From the NCBI GenBank assembly GCA_903824575.1, contig CAIJXJ010000180.1:1-64000 (forward strand): a DNA stretch of 64,000 nucleotides, written 5' to 3'. Made by a program: the position numbers and the translations under genes. This stretch comes from an uncultured Methylobacillus sp. (GTDB lineage: Bacteria > Pseudomonadota > Gammaproteobacteria > Burkholderiales > Methylophilaceae). Below are positions 45,282-59,416 of the stretch, piece by piece (position 1 is the stretch's first letter; each line of letters begins with the position of its first letter). The notes beneath the pieces are model-generated. The model saw only the letters and a list, made by a program, of their open reading frames with translations, had not been told where the DNA came from and made no database searches.

Positions 45282-45596
45282 TTATGTGGATGCCGGCTCT
45301 GCTTTCGCCCGAATTTTTTGCCATACCCGGTCCATGACTTCGCCATGCGCCGAGAGCTGGCTTTCCCCGGAATTAACCGATTCCAGAGTACCGCTTATCT
45401 TTGCTTGAAACCACTCATCGTAGCCAGCTTCCTTTTCCATGAACATTTCTGGAATAAGAGAATCTGCTGCATCATCAATAGAAATCATGATGCCTACGGG
45501 GCGATTGTTTTTGGTCACAAGCACCGGCTCTCGCTGCATGGCATCCAACAGCTCGCCGAAGTGGGTTTTTGCGTCTCTTGCGGTCATGGTTTTCAT
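45282..45596 (-). CDS. Phd/YefM-family antitoxin
   Basis: A 104-residue antitoxin. The N-terminal Phd/YefM DNA-binding fold begins MKTMTARDAKTHFGELLDAMQREPVLVTKNNRPVGIMIS. The acidic C-terminal half (EMFMEKEAGYDEWFQAKISGTLES ...) would bind the toxin. ATG 45596 is chosen because it sits 7 bases from TCTGGA; the frame also contains ATG 45602. Phd antitoxins usually pair with Doc or RelE-type toxins, so the ParE partner shows the common mix-and-match of modules. Confidence 0.85.
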   Translation of the reverse strand: MKTMTARDAKTHFGELLDAMQREPVLVTKNNRPVGIMISIDDAADSLIPEMFMEKEAGYDEWFQAKISGTLESVNSGESQLSAHGEVMDRVWQKIRAKAEPAST

Positions 45597-45622
45597 GGTC
45601 ATATCCAGATTATATTAACTAT

Positions 45623-45651
45623 AATGATCATTCTAATTACAATGATTCATT
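45623..45651. promoter_or_regulatory. Probable autoregulatory operator of the Phd/ParE module
   Basis: AATGATCATT (45623-45632, a perfect palindrome) and AATGATTCATT (45641-45651, near-perfect) lie 18 bases apart, 25-50 bases upstream of the antitoxin start. Paired palindromes of this kind are typical targets of antitoxin-toxin repression. The promoter itself is not resolved. Confidence 0.5.
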
Positions 45652-45802
45652 TTGCAACACTTTTTCCTTCCAGCGCGCAATGCGACTGTTGTGACATGGA
45701 CTTTGTAATATTTTCATCTGCTTAACTTGTAGCTTAAGTACAAAAAATGTTGCAGCCCTAAAAAGAGGATAATAGAATCCTGTTTTTTGTTGTGAGATCG
45801 TA

Positions 45803-46756
45803 ATGATTCTGTCGAACCGGGTAAACACGTTCGGGCAAGACTTGCTGCGGCGCCATGGCATGCGTGTGCACAAGATCGCGCTTGACGCCGGCTTCACCTG
45901 TCCCAATCGCGATGGCAGCAAAGGCACCGGCGGCTGCACTTTCTGCAACAATGTTTCATTCAGTCCAGCAGCGGGTACGCGTCTTGATGTCGCGGGTCAG
46001 ATCGCCAAGGCTGGTGCCATTATTGCCAAACGCACGCGCGCCCGTCACTTCATCGCCTATTTTCAGGCCTATACCAATACCTATGCCGACATCAGTCAAC
46101 TCGAATCGCTTTATCGCGAGGCCTTGGCCCAGCCAGGCGTGATCGGCATCGCCGTAGGCACGCGTCCCGATTGCGTATCCTCCGATGTCCTCGACCTGCT
46201 GGTCAGTCTGCGTAACGAGGGGCTGGAGGTGTGGCTGGAACTGGGCCTGCAATCGGCCTTCGATGCCACCCTGGTGCGGGTCAATCGTGGCCACACTCTG
46301 GCGGAGTATCGGGAAACAGCGCAGGCCGCACGTGCGCATGGCATTCCATTGTGCACCCACCTGATCATCGGACTGCCAGGTGAAGACGAATACCACTACC
46401 ACGCAACACTGGATAGCGTGCTACAGATAGGCGTTGACGGCCTCAAGCTGCACCCGCTCCACGTGGTCAAGCACACCCTTCTGGCTCACCAGTGGCGGCG
46501 TGGGGCTTACCAGCCGCTGGCCCAGACAGACTATATGCGCATTGCCGCCGACCTGATCGAGCGCACGCCAGCGCACATCGTCTATCACCGCGTCACCGCG
46601 ACCGCTGCCAAGGATATCCTGCTGGCACCTGCATGGTGCTCACAAAAATGGAACGTGCTGAACGGCATCGAACAGGAGCTTCGCCGCCGTGGAACGCAAC
46701 AAGGCAGTCGTGCCGGCGAATCCCACAACATTGCGGCATTGCAACATGTCGCTTGA
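45803..46756 (+). CDS. TIGR01212-family radical SAM protein (YhcC-like)
   Basis: A 317-residue radical SAM protein. The cluster-binding cysteines are in CPNRDGSKGTGGCTFC (C-x12-C-x2-C as in this family), with LYREALAQPGVIGIAVGTRPDCV, LELGLQSAFDATLVRVNRGH, THLIIGLPGEDEYHY, and HPLHVVKHT. The reaction of this family is not established. No partner gene is evident; it lies isolated among signalling genes on the opposite strand. Confidence 0.9.
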   Translation: MILSNRVNTFGQDLLRRHGMRVHKIALDAGFTCPNRDGSKGTGGCTFCNNVSFSPAAGTRLDVAGQIAKAGAIIAKRTRARHFIAYFQAYTNTYADISQLESLYREALAQPGVIGIAVGTRPDCVSSDVLDLLVSLRNEGLEVWLELGLQSAFDATLVRVNRGHTLAEYRETAQAARAHGIPLCTHLIIGLPGEDEYHYHATLDSVLQIGVDGLKLHPLHVVKHTLLAHQWRRGAYQPLAQTDYMRIAADLIERTPAHIVYHRVTATAAKDILLAPAWCSQKWNVLNGIEQELRRRGTQQGSRAGESHNIAALQHVA

Positions 46757-46826
46757 AGCTGTTCTGCCGCCCGGACAACCTGGTTTTCGCTGCTGCCGCT
46801 GCTTCGAGCCATTGGGCTTTAAATAA

Positions 46827-46877
46827 GTGCGCCCGGCAGGGCGCACCAAAAGAAAAAGGCAACCGAATCGTTGCCTT
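46827..46877 (-). terminator. Two stacked hairpins, downstream of the PAS-GGDEF-EAL gene
   Basis: On the minus strand AAGGCAAC-GATTCG-GTTGCCTT (46856-46877) is followed by TTTCTTTT, a good Rho-independent terminator for the 773-residue GGDEF-EAL gene. A second perfect hairpin GTGCGCCC-TGCC-GGGCGCAC (46827-46846) lies just beyond and may act as a backup or protect the 3' end of the convergent radical SAM transcript. Confidence 0.82.
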
Positions 46878-46976
46878 AAAGGGAGATGATAACCAATGGA
46901 GTTTGGCATCATCACTATGAGATGCAAATGTCTGCTTTTGTTCCCGGGACAAGAAAATATTTTTCCTGCCTTATGA

Positions 46977-49298
46977 TCACGCAATCCTGCCTGTTCTTAG
47001 TAGGGCATAAAACTCTTCAATCGGCACGGGCTTGCTGAATAGATAGCCTTGGTAGCTGGAGCAGCCACTATTTAGGAGAATTTCTTTTTGCTGTTCGGTC
47101 TCAACGCCCTCAGCAATGACATTCAGGCCGAGGCTATGTGACATCCCGATAATCGTGCTTACAATGGCTTGGTCATTAGCATCAGAGGCAATATCGCGGA
47201 CGAAAGACTGATCAATCTTCAACTGATCGAGGGGTAAGCGTTTGAGATACTGCAAAGAAGAAAAACCTGTGCCGAAGTCGTCCAGTGAGAACTTGATGCC
47301 GATTTCATTCAAAATACCCATTTTGCCAATGGTGTCCTCAATATTCGAAACCAGCATTCCCTCAGTCAGTTCTAGTTTAAGCAGGTTTGGGCTAATGCCG
47401 TGCCTATTCACAGCGTTCTGAACTTGAGCTACAAAATTAGCTTGATTGAATTGTTTGGCACTAACGTTTACAGACAAGACAAGATCTCTGGTCAACGCAT
47501 CACGTTGCCATGCATGTATTTGCGCGCAAGCGGTCTCAAGTACCCATTGCCCGATGGGCAGGATCATTCCACACTCTTCTGCCAGAGGAATAAAAGAGGT
47601 TGGTGAGACCAATCCAAGCTCTGGATGAATCCAGCGGATCAACACCTCCGCCCCTTTTGCTGTGCCTGCACTATTTACCTGGACTTGGTAGTAAAGATGA
47701 AATTGACCGAGTTCAAGGGCATTGTGCATTGCCTGTTCCAAGGTCTGTCGTACACCCATCATCGCCTGAATCTGCGGATCAAAGAATTTCAGCGTATTTT
47801 TACCCGCACTCTTTGCCTGGTACATCGCAATATCGGCTTGCTTCAATAAGTTATCTATTCCAGCGGAATTTGCATCGAACAGGACGACCCCTATGCTGGG
47901 AGAATTACGAAACTCGTTTGAGGAGAGTTGATAGGGCTGATTTAACAGGGTCAGAATTTTATCGCCAACAACTTCAACCTGTTCTGCCGCCTCATTCTCT
48001 TGTTCACTCAAGTCCTCAAGCAGAATGACAAACTCATCGCCACCCAGACGCGCAACCGTGTCACCTTCCTGCACGCATGCAAGCAACCGGTCAGCCACCT
48101 GTTTTAGTAGAAGGTCTCCAGTGTCGTGACCAGCGGTGTCATTGATATTCTTGAAGTTATCCAGATCAATAATAAGCAAGGCGCCCTTTCTAAGACTACG
48201 AAAACTAGCAGCAAGAGCACGCTTAAGCCTATCCAAAAGAAGCTGTCGGTTAGGTAATTTGGTGAGGGGGTCATAGAAAGCTAACTGCTGAACCTTCTCT
48301 TGTGCTAACTTTTGCTCAGTAATATCTACAAAAGCCCACAGGGATTCACCTTTGGAAACATCCAGCATGGTTCCGCTGATATCCAGCCAGACCAGACTGC
48401 CATCCTTACGAAGTTCTTCAATTTGTGTGCGGTAGATTTTTCCACTTGCCAGAACGGGATATGCATCAAGGTCCAAGGCCTCATAACTTTCGTCACTGGG
48501 ATAAATAAGGCTGGTTGACTTACCGTTAAGCTCGCCTTTGCTGTATCCCATCATTTTTTCATAGGCTGGGTTGGTCCAGCTAAAGACCTGATTCTTGATT
48601 TTTGCTATCCCAACCAAGCCACTTTCCAACATTGCCTTTTGTTCTTGAAACAGGGCTTGCATCAGTAAATCAGAGCGCTTGCGGTCTGAGATATCCCGCA
48701 GAAAACAGTAGAATCTTCCCCCTTGAATTTTGCTGTAGTTGGTGCTGACCTCCACGTCCAGGATGCGTCCGTCTTTACTGCGATGCTGTGTTTCAAACTG
48801 ATCGCTCCCTGTCATAATAATTTTCTGAATATGCTGATTCGTTTCCTCCGGCTTTTCCACGGCCTCAACATCTGAGATACGCATGGTCAGCAACTCTTCC
48901 TTGCTGTAGCCCACCATCTTGCTATAGGAATTGTTTACTTCCAGAAATCGGCCTTGGTCATCAGTAATCCAGAAACCCTCTGAAGTGGTTTGGAGCATGA
49001 CTCTTAGCTGTTCCTCCTTGTTTTTCTTCAGGGTCACTTCAGCTTGCTGGATCGCATGCAGTTGTCTATTCATGGGTCGGAGCAAGAAAAAGTAGAGTGC
49101 CGGTGAAATAAGAATGACTAATAATGAGGCGTCAACGATGGCACCAATAAAATCTGAAAGGGGCGGTAAGGCATTAAGAAGTAACATTACCAGGGCCTCC
49201 GCTATAAAAACGGTAGCCGCAACAATGAATAAAAATAAAACCGGAGACTGCTTTGCAGAAGTGTAATGTTTGAATTTGGACACTAAAGAATCAATCAT
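46977..49298 (-). CDS. Membrane PAS-PAS-GGDEF-EAL c-di-GMP protein
   Basis: A 773-residue protein. Two membrane helices (about 20-42 and 50-72), then PAS domains (about 95-210 and 220-340; SEGFWITDDQGRFLEVNNSYSKMVGYSKEEL, GIAKIKNQVFSWTNPAYEKMMGYSKGEL), a GGDEF domain with GGDEF at 419-423, and an EAL domain with EVLIRW (E551), LTEGMLVSN, DDFGTGFSSL and AEGVETEQQ. The autoinhibitory RxxD is replaced by QEGD, so feedback inhibition is likely lost. EAL residues for phosphodiesterase activity appear complete. Confidence 0.92.
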   Translation of the reverse strand: MIDSLVSKFKHYTSAKQSPVLFLFIVAATVFIAEALVMLLLNALPPLSDFIGAIVDASLLVILISPALYFFLLRPMNRQLHAIQQAEVTLKKNKEEQLRVMLQTTSEGFWITDDQGRFLEVNNSYSKMVGYSKEELLTMRISDVEAVEKPEETNQHIQKIIMTGSDQFETQHRSKDGRILDVEVSTNYSKIQGGRFYCFLRDISDRKRSDLLMQALFQEQKAMLESGLVGIAKIKNQVFSWTNPAYEKMMGYSKGELNGKSTSLIYPSDESYEALDLDAYPVLASGKIYRTQIEELRKDGSLVWLDISGTMLDVSKGESLWAFVDITEQKLAQEKVQQLAFYDPLTKLPNRQLLLDRLKRALAASFRSLRKGALLIIDLDNFKNINDTAGHDTGDLLLKQVADRLLACVQEGDTVARLGGDEFVILLEDLSEQENEAAEQVEVVGDKILTLLNQPYQLSSNEFRNSPSIGVVLFDANSAGIDNLLKQADIAMYQAKSAGKNTLKFFDPQIQAMMGVRQTLEQAMHNALELGQFHLYYQVQVNSAGTAKGAEVLIRWIHPELGLVSPTSFIPLAEECGMILPIGQWVLETACAQIHAWQRDALTRDLVLSVNVSAKQFNQANFVAQVQNAVNRHGISPNLLKLELTEGMLVSNIEDTIGKMGILNEIGIKFSLDDFGTGFSSLQYLKRLPLDQLKIDQSFVRDIASDANDQAIVSTIIGMSHSLGLNVIAEGVETEQQKEILLNSGCSSYQGYLFSKPVPIEEFYALLRTGRIA

Positions 49299-49450
49299 GT
49301 AGTAGCGCCCTATGTAATCTTAAGTTGAGCTATGCGGGCCGCTTTCCAGTCGCGTTGCGGCAGGGTCTAGTTCTGACTGGTTTGCTTAGACCACAAATGC
49401 AATGGGGATCGAGGCTAGCAACTTTTTCCGCTCATGCCAGAATTCGATAT

Positions 49451-49678
49451 TCAATCCGCATCTCTCACTTTTCCTCGTCTATCAGCTAGGGCATAGACTG
49501 AAACATCCGTTTCATGGATATTAACCTTGCCAGAAATTTCAACTTCTCCACCGGATATCAGGCTTGTCAAGACGCCAGCTACCGTTGATGGAGGAAGACC
49601 TAATTCACATGAAATTTCCAGGCGCGACTTATGGCTTGAGGCCAAAGAATCCAGTATTAAAGCACTTGCATTTTTCAT
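49451..49678 (-). CDS. Small winged-helix DNA-binding-like protein
   Basis: A 75-residue protein, not assigned to a named family. The N-terminal two thirds read like a helix-turn-helix with wing: ALILDSLASSHKSRLEISCELGLPPSTVAGVLTSLISGGEVEISGKVNI. Small stand-alone winged-helix proteins of this sort often regulate adjacent genes. It lies between the large GGDEF-EAL gene and the response-regulator operon. Function unknown; no partner is clear. Confidence 0.55.
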   Translation of the reverse strand: MKNASALILDSLASSHKSRLEISCELGLPPSTVAGVLTSLISGGEVEISGKVNIHETDVSVYALADRRGKVRDAD

Positions 49679-49773
49679 AAAACGTCACCCATGATCTATC
49701 TTTAGATTGGAAAAATGCCAAGCTAAATAGCTACGCAAAATTAAGCCCTAAAATATTTGTATTGAACATAGAG

Positions 49774-49787
49774 AAAATCATGATTTT
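49774..49787. repeat. Perfect 14-bp palindrome in an A+T-rich gap
   Basis: AAAATCATGATTTT lies between the small winged-helix gene (upstream side) and the response regulator stop. It may be an operator for the winged-helix protein or part of a weak terminator (its plus-strand right arm ends in TTTTTT). Neither role can be shown from sequence alone. Confidence 0.35.
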
Positions 49788-49845
49788 TTCTAATTCATCA
49801 AGAATTTTAAAAATTAGGTATAGAAACGCTCGCAAGGCTAAAAAA

Positions 49846-50967
49846 TTATTCTGGACCGAGTGCTTTGACGATCGTATTGAATTGCTCCTCAAGTTCCACA
49901 CCGACATTGAATAAATTTAAAATCTTTTCTGAATTTCTTTCCATGGTGGAACTGAGGATATGCTCCTGATTGTCAGTCAGACCAAGATGGATGAAGGTGT
50001 TTTCTGTCTCCTCAATCAACTTTTGCAACAACATTCGCGTGTTGATCTGCTGTTGCTGGTATTTCTGTCGCAAAGTATCGATCGATTGCCTTGCTATATG
50101 ATTAGCCAGCTTTAATTTCTCGGCTCGCGCATGAACCTGTTTACGCAAGGTAATGGTTTTCAAAAAGCCATCAGCGCTCTCCGCCAGGATCGCGATATTG
50201 TCCCGAATCCGCCCGGCAATATCCGCGTCATCCGGTACATTGAGGATCAGGATGGTGACCCCTTCATAATTGACTACCATCCTTTTTTTGAAATGGAACA
50301 GCCGGCCGAGTTGGGTCACCTGCTCTAATACAGATTCTTCGAGCGGATTCAATGCGCCGTTCAGCGATCTTGAAATAATGCCAGCCGGGTACCGAAGCTG
50401 AATATGGCATTCGAGGCCCATATCCTTGGCGGACCCCAGTGCAGCTTCCAATAGTGGTTGATATTCCTCAAAATTAAAACTGTGTCGCATGAAGTTCTGC
50501 AACACTCCACTTTCTCCCATGCTGTCAAGAAACGTCATCGCCATCTGCTCATAGGATTCTTTTTCCTTGACCAGATGTTCTCGCTGACATTTTGCATCGA
50601 TCGCCAACTTGATTTTACGCAACAGAACCTTGGGGTCAGCCGGCTTGTCGATGAAATCTTCTCCCCCCGCATCGAAGGCTTCCAGCCTGTCTTCCAAGGT
50701 GTCGCGTGCGGAAACAAAAATAACAGGGGATTGGGCGAGATCCGGCATTTGCTTGATTTGGCGGCAAAGCGAATAGCCATCCATCTGCGGCATTTCCACA
50801 TCCATTAAGATCAGCGTTGGCGTGTTCTGCTGGAGAATGGAAAAAGCCTGATCTGCGCCAGAGGCAAGATTCGTCAGATAGCCTGCCGAATTTAGATATT
50901 CCTCATAAACGGTTAACAGGAATTCATCGTCGTCAATTACTAAAATCGTCGCCGGCTCACTCATCAT
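49846..50967 (-). CDS. Response regulator with unrecognised output domain
   Basis: A 373-residue protein. The receiver domain (about 1-125) has ATILVIDDDEFLLTVYEEYL, phospho-acceptor Asp near 56 in LILMDVEMPQMDGYS, FVSARD and the Lys in DFIDKPADPK. A middle region (about 150-265; ECHIQLRYPAGIISRSL, RLFHFKKRMVVNYEGVTILIL) could be GAF-like, followed by a long helical region (about 265-370). No DNA-binding or enzymatic motif is recognised. ATG 50967, next to GGAG, is chosen over a GTG at 50973. The start overlaps the stop of the REC-EAL gene by 11 bases, so it is the last member of a three-gene phosphorelay operon. Confidence 0.82.
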   Translation of the reverse strand: MMSEPATILVIDDDEFLLTVYEEYLNSAGYLTNLASGADQAFSILQQNTPTLILMDVEMPQMDGYSLCRQIKQMPDLAQSPVIFVSARDTLEDRLEAFDAGGEDFIDKPADPKVLLRKIKLAIDAKCQREHLVKEKESYEQMAMTFLDSMGESGVLQNFMRHSFNFEEYQPLLEAALGSAKDMGLECHIQLRYPAGIISRSLNGALNPLEESVLEQVTQLGRLFHFKKRMVVNYEGVTILILNVPDDADIAGRIRDNIAILAESADGFLKTITLRKQVHARAEKLKLANHIARQSIDTLRQKYQQQQINTRMLLQKLIEETENTFIHLGLTDNQEHILSSTMERNSEKILNLFNVGVELEEQFNTIVKALGPE

Positions 50968-52156
50968 TTGCACTCCACTCGTTTTTCCATCCTAGAAAAT
51001 CTTTAACCGCCATCGGCCTTGCAATGAAATAACCCTGTACCTCGTCGATACCCATTTCTGCAACCAGATCCCAGTCCTGTTGCGACTCCACGCCTTCTGC
51101 CACGATGCCAAGGCTGAAAAATCTTCCCAGCTTGACACTGGACTCGAGAATCGCACTTGAATGCCGGTCCAGCGAGGCATTAAAAACGAAGGCACGATCA
51201 ATCTTGAGTTCGTTAAAAGGCAATCGCTTGAGATTCTCCATGGTGGCGTAGCCGGTACCGAAATCATCGATGGAGAGGAAGAAGCCTTTCAGTCTTAATC
51301 TGGTGAGGATATCCAGCGAAATTGCCAGATTATCCATCAAGCGCGTTTCAGTAATTTCGAGGCAGATATTGCCAGGATGGCTGCCTGCCTCCAGCACAAT
51401 TTTTTCGTATAGTTCCGGTAAGTCGAGACGATTCAAATTGTCCATCGATACATTCACCGCTATTTTGAGATTGCAATGCTGCCGGCTTAAGTCGCTCTGC
51501 ATTTCGGCTGCACGACGAAGCACCAGCATGGTGAATTCATCGATCATGCCATGCTGTTCGATGACCGGAATGAAGGCATCCGGACCAACAACCCCACGTG
51601 TGGGATGATTCCAGCGCGCCAGGCACTCAGCCCCAAGCACTTTTTTGCTAGTCACCGACACCTTGGGTTGCAAGTACAACTCGATCCGTCTGCAACGAAT
51701 TCCCTCAAGCACTTCCTCTGGCGTAAGCCGTTCATTCTGGCTATTCTGCTTTGAGACTTTGCTGGCCTGACCTAATCTCGCAATGGTTGCATGAAACTCC
51801 GGCTTATCAAGCGGTTTATGCAACGTCCCGAGCAGATTGAGTCCATGCGCACGTGCCAGCAATTCAACTTTACTCAGAAATACAGAATCAGCTCCGGAAA
51901 CAGGAATGATGCCACCCTGAAAACCCTTTAAGGCCAGGTGACGCATGAACTCAATGCCATCCATTCCCGGCATGTTCAGATCGAAAATCAGCAGATCGAT
52001 TTTACGGCTGGATAATAACTGCAATGCAATTTCGCCTTGAGACTCTTTCATGACGACCAGACAACCGATTTCTTCAGCCATATCTGCGATCAATTCGCGC
52101 ATGAATTCATCGTCATCGAGGATAACAAGACTGCGCTGTGGAATATTGTCATCCAT
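50957..52156 (-). CDS. REC-EAL response regulator (c-di-GMP phosphodiesterase)
   Basis: A 399-residue regulator. The receiver has the acidic pocket in VILDDDEFMREL, Asp59 in LLIFDLNMPGMDG and Lys in TLHKPLDKPEF. The EAL domain (about 145-390) has ECLARW (variant of EAL keeping the metal-binding Glu), NVSMDNLNR, EITETRLMDN, DDFGTGYATMENLKRLP and AEGVESQQDW. Catalytic residues appear mostly present, so it is likely an active phosphodiesterase controlled by phosphorylation. It starts directly at the hybrid kinase stop (TAAATG). Confidence 0.9.
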   Translation of the reverse strand: MDDNIPQRSLVILDDDEFMRELIADMAEEIGCLVVMKESQGEIALQLLSSRKIDLLIFDLNMPGMDGIEFMRHLALKGFQGGIIPVSGADSVFLSKVELLARAHGLNLLGTLHKPLDKPEFHATIARLGQASKVSKQNSQNERLTPEEVLEGIRCRRIELYLQPKVSVTSKKVLGAECLARWNHPTRGVVGPDAFIPVIEQHGMIDEFTMLVLRRAAEMQSDLSRQHCNLKIAVNVSMDNLNRLDLPELYEKIVLEAGSHPGNICLEITETRLMDNLAISLDILTRLRLKGFFLSIDDFGTGYATMENLKRLPFNELKIDRAFVFNASLDRHSSAILESSVKLGRFFSLGIVAEGVESQQDWDLVAEMGIDEVQGYFIARPMAVKDFLGWKNEWSANDE

Positions 52157-56032
<3,876 letters not shown>

Positions 56033-56172
56033 ATTTCTCGAAGCTGACTTTCTTCTTATTTATTATCTGTTAGTTGAAACAAATCCGCCGGGAGTACAGT
56101 CATTCGATGGTCGGTTTCTTAGCCCGATCAATGTGATCACCGCTATTTTATTTTTGAGTGATGCCGCTGCAA

Positions 56173-58653
56173 TCAAAACTCCTCCCACTCGGCAGCCGCA
56201 CTCTTTTTTGAGGGCAGAGGCATGCGGGGAGATGGCGTCAATTCGCGTCGTTCTGCTTTCGCTGGCCGGACTTCAATGGCATCAAGGCTATCCAAGCGGA
56301 ACTGGCTCACGGTATCAGCGAGCCCTTTGGACTGCTGCTCCAGAGACTGTGCTGCTGCGGCAGCTTGTTCAACTAATGCCGCATTTTGCTGGGTGACTTC
56401 GTCCATCTGAGTGACCGCCTGATTCACTTGGGCAATACCCAAGCTCTGTTCCGCCGTAGCCGCTGCAATTTCGGACATAATGTCCGTCACACGTTTCACC
56501 GAGATCACGATTTCTTCCATCGTCTTGCCAGCCTGCTCAACCTGTCGGGTGCCTCCCTCTACGTTGGCTACCGACTCTGAAATCAACTGTTTTATTTCCT
56601 TGGCGGCTGCCGCACTGCGTTGCGCTAGATTACGTACTTCAGATGCGACCACAGCGAACCCACGCCCTTGCTCGCCAGCGCGGGCAGCTTCTACCGCAGC
56701 ATTCAACGCGAGAATAGTGGTCTGAAAGGCAATGCTATCAATGACACTGATGATATCCTCGATTTTTCGTGAGGACTCATTAATGACGGACATGGTATGA
56801 ACAACCGTACCAACAGCCTCACCACCCTTGATGGCAACAATGGATGCGGCTGATGCCATTTGATTGGCGTGTTTTGCATTGTCTGCGTTTTCTTTAACCG
56901 TCGAAGCCAACTGCTCCATACTTGACGCTGTTTCCTCCAGTGTTGTGGCTTGCCGTTCTGTTCGCACCGACAAGTCTGTATTGCCGGCGGCAATTTCCTT
57001 GGCGGCTGTGCTAATGGCATCAACGGCCCCTTTAATATCACCAACCAATTGCTTCAGGTTGCCCACCGTACTATTAATTCCCTCCCTGGTTTCACCAAAC
57101 AGTCCAGGGTAATTTTTGCTAATCACTTGGGTGAGATCGCCCTGTGCCAGGGTATTGGCAACCCGCATGACATCGCGCAATCCTGAATCAGTCACGTCAG
57201 AAAGTTCGTTAAGGAGTTGAGACAAGGTCTTGGAATAGCCTTGCTTGTCGGACATTTTCATTTTTACGCTGAAATCTCCATGAATCGCCGCAGCTTCAAC
57301 AATTTGTTTGATTTCATCAACCAAGCGGTTTAAAGAATCAACCGTATTGTTCACGCCTTCCTTGGTCTGACCAAAGACCCCCGGATAATCCTTGCTGATT
57401 TTTTGAGAAAGGTCACCGTTGGCAAGCGCGTTGGTCACCCGCTTGACATCATTAAGGCCGGCCTCGGTTGTATTCATCAGCAAGTTGAGATTGTTCAGCA
57501 TGTCGTGAAAGGCATATTGAAATTTATCAACATCCGCACGAGGTGTGAAGTCTCCCCGTGCCGCTGACTCCACTAAGAAAGTCAGTTGTTGATTGAAGTT
57601 GAGCAAGCTGGCTTTGACACTATCAATAGCCTCGGTAATTTTAGCTTTCTCACCAGGTAATCGATCGATATCCACGCTCAAATCACCCATTGCATAACGG
57701 CTGACAATCTTTACGACCTGCAACTTCACATCAATATGAGACTGCACCAATGAATTGACCTTATCACCGACCTCAGCAAATGCACCCGTGAACTGTGTTG
57801 ACGGGAACTTATAGGAAATCAGCCCCAAGTCATGCTTGGTCGCCATCGTGGTCTGTTCAGTAATGAAAGCATTGAGGTTCTGTTGAACCTGCTTAACGCT
57901 TGCCATCACGCTGTTGCCATCATTGACCGCAACGACAATATCAAAATTGAGATCCCCCCGGCCAATGCGTTTCGCAGCATCATTCAATTGACTCGGCTCG
58001 CCTCCCAGGGCGGCAAATAATTTACGTCCGATGCGGATGAAAAAGAAGGCAAACAGGGCAATGCTGAGAATATTGATCAGCAGGGACAGCCACTTCTGCA
58101 ACTGAATTTTTTGATGGACAAGCACTTGAGTTTGAACAAATTCCGCATCTAACGGCTTGATGATTTTCTCAACTTCATCCGCCAATGCTTCAGCGCGCGC
58201 GTCAAAGCCGTTTCCCGGCCGCTTCATGATGGCATTGCCGTCTTTTTGTCCCTTGCTGACATAGGTCGAGGCCATTTCTTTGCCGGTATCGTAAAACGCG
58301 ACTAATTTTGTACGGGCATCATCCGTTTGAGCCTTGAGTGGAGGTTCCAATTTTTCCAGCTTATTGAGTTGCTTGTTGGCAGAGTCAAAATGCTCTTGAG
58401 CATCGTTGAAACCATCCCCATCACCGGTGGCACTCACATCGGTCAGAAATTGCTGAATCTGTGAAATATCGAATTTAAAGGTGTGGCCGCTATCGCTGGC
58501 TGCGTTCAAGATTTCCAGGCGCTCGTTATAGGTTGAAACCTGCGATGATAAAAAATAACTGATCGCTTCATTCGCCAGAGTGATTCCTACAAGAATAATG
58601 AGTAGAATTTTTGCGGCATGACGCAGGTTAAATGGTGCGGCTGAATTTGACAT
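56173..58653 (-). CDS. Methyl-accepting chemotaxis protein with repeated HAMP-like modules and WEEF tail
   Basis: An 826-residue chemoreceptor. TM helix 13-31, periplasmic four-helix sensor (about 32-185), TM (about 186-206), then at least three HAMP-type modules in a row ([76 protein letters not shown]), the last two near duplicates, and the signalling hairpin ([28 protein letters not shown]). The C-terminus ends AAAEWEEF, similar in type to the NWETF pentapeptide that tethers CheR/CheB in E. coli. A CheB-CheR fusion is encoded about 1 kb upstream. Confidence 0.93.
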   Translation of the reverse strand: MSNSAAPFNLRHAAKILLIILVGITLANEAISYFLSSQVSTYNERLEILNAASDSGHTFKFDISQIQQFLTDVSATGDGDGFNDAQEHFDSANKQLNKLEKLEPPLKAQTDDARTKLVAFYDTGKEMASTYVSKGQKDGNAIMKRPGNGFDARAEALADEVEKIIKPLDAEFVQTQVLVHQKIQLQKWLSLLINILSIALFAFFFIRIGRKLFAALGGEPSQLNDAAKRIGRGDLNFDIVVAVNDGNSVMASVKQVQQNLNAFITEQTTMATKHDLGLISYKFPSTQFTGAFAEVGDKVNSLVQSHIDVKLQVVKIVSRYAMGDLSVDIDRLPGEKAKITEAIDSVKASLLNFNQQLTFLVESAARGDFTPRADVDKFQYAFHDMLNNLNLLMNTTEAGLNDVKRVTNALANGDLSQKISKDYPGVFGQTKEGVNNTVDSLNRLVDEIKQIVEAAAIHGDFSVKMKMSDKQGYSKTLSQLLNELSDVTDSGLRDVMRVANTLAQGDLTQVISKNYPGLFGETREGINSTVGNLKQLVGDIKGAVDAISTAAKEIAAGNTDLSVRTERQATTLEETASSMEQLASTVKENADNAKHANQMASAASIVAIKGGEAVGTVVHTMSVINESSRKIEDIISVIDSIAFQTTILALNAAVEAARAGEQGRGFAVVASEVRNLAQRSAAAAKEIKQLISESVANVEGGTRQVEQAGKTMEEIVISVKRVTDIMSEIAAATAEQSLGIAQVNQAVTQMDEVTQQNAALVEQAAAAAQSLEQQSKGLADTVSQFRLDSLDAIEVRPAKAERRELTPSPRMPLPSKKSAAAEWEEF

Positions 58654-58781
58654 TTACTTAGATCTCCAGGCATTTTTTTAGTGCGACGAAGGTTGGATTT
58701 ACACCGGTCAAGCCAGCCTAATCTTACCTAAAGGCAGGACACTAAACTAGTCCTGTGCTGGTACGCCAAAAATTTGATCCG

Positions 58782-59408
58782 TCAGTTAAGTTGTGCCTTT
58801 GAAGAATGTGCGAGCTTGGATCCCATGAGAAATAGGCTTAACAATTTTCGGATATTGCTTTCCATCAATTCCACGTCCTGCATCATCCGGGCAAGTGTTA
58901 TTTTTTCTTTGCCGTCAGCCTGATTGACAAGATTTCCCAGCTCGGATTTTTCCTGATGGAGATGAAGAGCCTCCTGATTAAGCACTATGATCTGGTTCAG
59001 CAGTTCCAGAATGAGAGGGTCTTCAATTGGCCATATCAGTACCAGGGTCCCAGTCCAATGCGATAACTCATCCAGAATAGGGGTTGTTACGCAGAGCAAG
59101 CTACTGTCTGCAATCTTAACGGTCGAGATAAAGGGTTCAACGGTTTTTACTGTTTCCAGCCGGTCTAATGGTCCTTGAAAATTTGGCTCCGGGTGATTAA
59201 ACCGCAGAAAATTTTTAATCGGCAGCCCGATCAGTTCCCAAGCTAAAACGCCTGTCATTTTGGCAGCCATTGGATTAACAAAACCGACGCTGCCTGAAGC
59301 ATCAACGCAAAATAAGCCGAAAACTTCAGAACCATAAGCGTCAGAAAGATCGAAATCCATCCATTCCAGTGCGCGGGCCAATACCCCGGCATCCATCTTA
59401 CTGCTCAT
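58782..59408 (-). CDS. PAS-domain signalling protein
   Basis: A 208-residue protein with an N-terminal PAS domain (YGSEVFGLFCVDASGSVGFVNPMAAKMTGVLAWELIGLPI) and helical C-terminal part (IIVLNQEALHLHQEKSELGNLVNQ). No output domain is present, so it may act by docking or by heterodimerising. ATG 59408 is preceded by a G9 tract that can serve as a ribosome site. An alternative TTG start at 59456 overlaps the small ORF upstream (TTGA) and would place the G tract inside the reading frame. It is transcribed toward the chemoreceptor gene. Confidence 0.75.
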   Translation of the reverse strand: MSSKMDAGVLARALEWMDFDLSDAYGSEVFGLFCVDASGSVGFVNPMAAKMTGVLAWELIGLPIKNFLRFNHPEPNFQGPLDRLETVKTVEPFISTVKIADSSLLCVTTPILDELSHWTGTLVLIWPIEDPLILELLNQIIVLNQEALHLHQEKSELGNLVNQADGKEKITLARMMQDVELMESNIRKLLSLFLMGSKLAHSSKAQLN

Positions 59409-59416
59409 TTTCGAAG

